NCBI GenBank assembly: GCA_004299235.1
Contig: SCQL01000028.1
Location: 186,001-250,000 of the forward strand
From: a bacterium
GTDB taxonomy: Bacteria; Chloroflexota; Dormibacteria; Dormibacterales; Dormibacteraceae
DNA: 64,000 nt
Reading direction: 5' to 3'
Below the pieces are notes generated by a model. It worked only from the letters and a program-made list of their open reading frames with translations. It did no database searches and was not told the DNA's origin. Made by a program: the position numbers and the translations under genes. How positions within the stretch are numbered: the first letter of the stretch is position 1; every line of letters starts with the position of its first letter. Below, piece after piece: positions 61,467-64,000 of the stretch.

Positions 61467-62132
61467 TCAGGCCGGCTCGAGCTTCTCCAGCAGCTCGTCC
61501 AGGCTCACCTCGGCCAGCGAGCCCAGCACGAGGTCGGCGTGGCTGAGGTCCAGGCGAGCCGTGATCGAGTTCGGGATGGCGACGCAGAGCAGGCCGGCAC
61601 GCTTGGCGGCGGTGACGCCGTGGGGCGAGTCCTCGATCGCGATCGCCTCGGCTGGTCCGACGCCCAGGCATTCGAGCACCGCGAGGTAGAGATCCGGCTC
61701 GGGCTTGGCGCGGGCGACGTCGTCCCTGGTGCGAATGCAATCGAACCGATCCAGGATGGCCAGCCGCGCCAGGTGACCGCTCACCCAACCCCCCGTCGAG
61801 CTCGAAGCCACCCCGAGCTTCAGCCCGAGGGCGCGAGCCTCATCGACTCGCTGGGCGATCCCCGGCCGGAGCTGCTGGGCGAGGATCATCTCCGTCCGGC
61901 GCCCGATGCGCCGCTCGATGATCTCCGGCGGCAGGGGACGGCCCAGGCGTTCTTCGAGGTGGTGCTGCGGATGGAAGACGGCGTTGGTCGAGCCGACGAT
62001 CTGCACCCACCGTTCGAACGGCAGCTCCTCGCCGTGGGCCTCGTAGACCTCGAGCCACGAGCGGTAGATGGGCTCCTCGGTGTCGAGAATCAGCCCGTCG
62101 AAGTCGAAGACGAGGGCACGGATCACGGCCAC
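61467..62132 (-). CDS. HAD-superfamily hydrolase (beta-phosphoglucomutase-like)
   Basis: A 221-residue HAD enzyme. Motif I is VFDFDGLILDTE (nucleophile Asp 9, acid Asp 11), motif II GVASSST, motif III KPEPDLYLAVLECLG and motif IV AIEDSPHGVTAAKRAG. The cap domain lies between 20 and 85. Such proteins are beta-phosphoglucomutases or sugar-phosphate phosphatases. It is upstream of the PFK gene, separated by 26 bases, so a sugar phosphate substrate is plausible. Confidence 0.88.
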   Translation of the reverse strand: MAVIRALVFDFDGLILDTEEPIYRSWLEVYEAHGEELPFERWVQIVGSTNAVFHPQHHLEERLGRPLPPEIIERRIGRRTEMILAQQLRPGIAQRVDEARALGLKLGVASSSTGGWVSGHLARLAILDRFDCIRTRDDVARAKPEPDLYLAVLECLGVGPAEAIAIEDSPHGVTAAKRAGLLCVAIPNSITARLDLSHADLVLGSLAEVSLDELLEKLEPA

Positions 62133-62193
62133 AAGCTAACCACGGCGTGCCAATCGCTTAGGATCGCCGTGGCCGTGTGCTGGGTTTCGTTCG

Positions 62194-63879
62194 GTGGCTG
62201 ACGGAGCGGGGATGCCGCGCTCGCGTCAGGCGGACCAGAGCCGCGCCCGCGGCTGGCTCAGGGCCGCTCTGCCCGGCCTTGCGCTCGTCGCCTTCGCCGT
62301 CATGCTCGTCGTCCTTTTCGGCTTCCTGGACGCCATCCATTACCACTCGATCAAGGACTTCTTCTACCCGGATCCCACGGCCGCGGCCGGAACGCTCGGA
62401 CTGGTCGGCAGCGCCGAGGGTGTGACCCTCTCCATCGTCATCGTCTCGGTCGTCTTCGGCATCCAGACCACCTCCTCGCGGTATTCGCCGCGCATCATCG
62501 GCATCTTCATCCGCAACCCGCTGAACGCCCTGGTGCTCAGCTTCGCGCTGGCCTCGATCCTCTACACGTTCCTCGTTCGCTCAGAGGTCAAGGTCGACTA
62601 CGTGCCCCTGTGGAGCGTCGCCGCCGCCGAGGTCTTCGCCCTCGTCAACTTCGCCATCCTGCTGCCCTACGTCGGCTACGTCTTCGAGGTGATGCGCGCC
62701 GAGACCCTGGTGAGCAGCATCATGAGGCGCGCCCGTCGCAAGCTGCGAGGTTCGGTCAACAGCCCGCACAGCCGCCGTCGCCGCACCGAGCTGATGACGT
62801 CCATCGCCCAGGTGACGGACATCGCCTTCGGCTCGATCCAGCTCGGTGACATGCCGGTCTGCGTGCTGAGCATCGAGGTGCTCGGCAAGTTCCTCGCCGA
62901 GGACTACCTCACCGTCAAGAAGGACTTTCCGGCGGACTGGTTCCAGGTGGGCCATGCGGAGCTGCCCGGATCGTCCGACCAGATCCTGGCCGAGGTGAAC
63001 CGCGCCGGGACCTGGTTCGCCTACACGGTGATGTCCAGCTTCGTCGACATGGTCGGGCTGACACCCGTGCATCGCAAGGAGGCCGTGCACGCCATCGCCG
63101 TCGCCACCCGCAGCGCCGGCCTGGCCGCCATTCGGGCCGGCGATGCAGAAACGGCGGAGCTCTGCATGCGCTTCTTCAACACCTACCTGCGCGCGGCGAT
63201 CAACCAGTCGGCGCCCCGGTTCGCCTCGACGATCATGAACGAGTACCGCAGGTTCGCCATCGGCGCGCTCGAAGCGCGCCCGGACCTGGCCGTCGAAGCC
63301 GCGGCCCATCTGCTCCGCTACGGCCGGCACTTCGACGAGGCTGGGATGCCGGCCACGTTCGGAGCCGCGGCCGAGGATGTCGCCGACCTGGCCATCGAGG
63401 CCAGGGCGCGCGACCCCGAGGTCTCTCATCGCCTGGCCCTCCTGCTCGTCAGGAATCTCCTGGAGCTGATCCCAAACGCGCGCCCGATCGGCCTCAACGG
63501 GCTGTTCAAGGGTGTCGCCAAGCTCACCTTCTGGGCCATGGCCGCCGAGCAAAAGGACATCGCGCGCATCCTGATCGAGGGCATCGCGGCCGCACCGCCC
63601 GACTTCGTCGACGCGGCGTTGGACCGCATGGAGTCGATGCGGAACGGGCTCTTCTGGGAGGTCAACGAGCGCGTGATCTCATTCGACTGGGTGGAGGAGC
63701 CGCTTCGCGTCGAGATCCCCCGGCTGCGTGCGGCGCTGCGCCGGGCCAAGGCTTCCGGGCACGGCCTGGCGATCGAGCTGGAGGCGGAGCCCGCGGTTCC
63801 CCAGGACCTGGTCAAGCCGGGGCCGCGCGGCGTCCCGACGCCCACCGCGGCGCCGGCTAGCGCCGAGCCGGCTGGTTGA
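62194..63879 (+). CDS. DUF2254-like membrane protein
   Basis: A 561-residue protein. Four N-terminal hydrophobic segments (about 26-48, 70-90, 110-125, 140-165) precede a long soluble C-terminal domain rich in helices. The opening pattern and the stretch VFGIQTTSSRYSPRIIGIFIRN resemble predicted DUF2254 membrane proteins. GTG 62194 is the likely start, 61 bases from the divergent HAD gene. Function unknown. The 3' end overlaps the convergent globin fragment. Confidence 0.75.
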   Translation: MADGAGMPRSRQADQSRARGWLRAALPGLALVAFAVMLVVLFGFLDAIHYHSIKDFFYPDPTAAAGTLGLVGSAEGVTLSIVIVSVVFGIQTTSSRYSPRIIGIFIRNPLNALVLSFALASILYTFLVRSEVKVDYVPLWSVAAAEVFALVNFAILLPYVGYVFEVMRAETLVSSIMRRARRKLRGSVNSPHSRRRRTELMTSIAQVTDIAFGSIQLGDMPVCVLSIEVLGKFLAEDYLTVKKDFPADWFQVGHAELPGSSDQILAEVNRAGTWFAYTVMSSFVDMVGLTPVHRKEAVHAIAVATRSAGLAAIRAGDAETAELCMRFFNTYLRAAINQSAPRFASTIMNEYRRFAIGALEARPDLAVEAAAHLLRYGRHFDEAGMPATFGAAAEDVADLAIEARARDPEVSHRLALLLVRNLLELIPNARPIGLNGLFKGVAKLTFWAMAAEQKDIARILIEGIAAAPPDFVDAALDRMESMRNGLFWEVNERVISFDWVEEPLRVEIPRLRAALRRAKASGHGLAIELEAEPAVPQDLVKPGPRGVPTPTAAPASAEPAG

Positions 63880-64000
63880 TCATCGCCGTCGAAGCCTTCT
63901 CGAAGTAGTCGACCAACGCCTTGCGCAACGCGGGCGCCAGGTCCATTGACTCGACCGCCGCCACCATGTGACCGAGCCAAGCATCACGCTCCGCACGGCC
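63857..64000 (-). CDS. C-terminal part of a truncated-hemoglobin-like protein
   Basis: The last 47 codons of a gene running off the right edge, ending TAG at 63857. The pattern ERDAWLGHMVAAVESMDL, then LRKALVDYFEKASTAMINQP, matches the G-H helices of group II truncated hemoglobins (Trp at the G8 position, then a C-terminal MxN). Haem ligands lie outside the window. The 3' end overlaps the DUF2254 gene by 23 bases. Confidence 0.65.
   Translation of the reverse strand, partial: GRAERDAWLGHMVAAVESMDLAPALRKALVDYFEKASTAMINQPARR

Overview
The window is a GC-rich bacterial chromosome segment, about 64 kb, densely coded with many 4-base ATGA/GTGA overlaps. Nothing assigns it firmly. The gene set (glcDEF, leuBCD, DUF58/MoxR/transglutaminase operon, DUF2089/SHOCT-like pair, ECF42-type sigma factor, H+-pyrophosphatase, PPi-type phosphofructokinase, GldA/F/G-like exporter) and several apparently leaderless promoters fit a free-living soil actinobacterium, Chloroflexota or Dormibacterota-like lineage. 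No phylogenetic marker such as rRNA is present.

Left part (1-6180): an inositol/sugar catabolic locus. On the minus strand lie iolD, a truncated HpaI-type aldolase, iolE and the start of a sugar ABC transporter ATPase. Divergently on plus lie a 33-codon membrane peptide coupled to an M24 peptidase-fold enzyme, then a transaldolase preceded by a six-codon minicistron. A 12-bp word, part of a 14-bp palindrome next to iolD, recurs before the transaldolase and is a likely shared operator. Base composition here and in the next part is visibly less GC-rich than in the rest.

6289-11567: an integrative region at a tRNA-Met(CAT) gene. A displaced native tRNA 3' end sits at the left border and a reconstituted full tRNA at the right, sharing an 18-bp core. 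Inside are 10-bp-phased GTGTCA repeats, a frameshifted tyrosine integrase, a protein with a HEPN-like RNxxxH motif, two DUF2510-like membrane proteins, a Phd-type antitoxin and a PIN toxin. A 96-bp right-end module occurs twice, which suggests two islets in tandem.

11.6-33 kb: core metabolism and signalling. This holds DoxX, a glyoxalase-fold protein and a URO-D-like protein, glycolate oxidase glcDEF, a PP2C phosphatase with an FHA protein of low complexity, and a galT-galK-GH2-like operon. It also holds a structured leader RNA ending in a strong terminator just before a thioesterase, a membrane-fused spermidine-synthase-like protein, DnaJ, a phosphoesterase, an MFS transporter and a leaderless SHOCT/DUF2089 operon.

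33-48 kb: leuB-leuC-leuD-leuA-like plus a 2-oxoacid dehydrogenase E1-alpha gene, two acyl-CoA ligases, a K+-independent-type H+-pyrophosphatase and a Gld-like ABC exporter. 48-64 kb: CinA-like protein, ECF42 sigma factor with its YCII partner, a fatty-acid-type operon (two hotdog dehydratases, acyl-CoA dehydrogenase, SDR, enoyl-CoA hydratase), the MoxR-DUF58-transglutaminase operon, cobalamin adenosyltransferase, PPi-type PFK, a HAD phosphatase, a DUF2254 membrane protein and the 3' end of a truncated-hemoglobin-like gene.

Stretches over about 300 bases without a confident gene are 6181-6816 (att site and phased repeats) and 25021-25402 (structured RNA). Other gaps are short. No rRNA, CRISPR array, insertion sequence or replication origin was seen.
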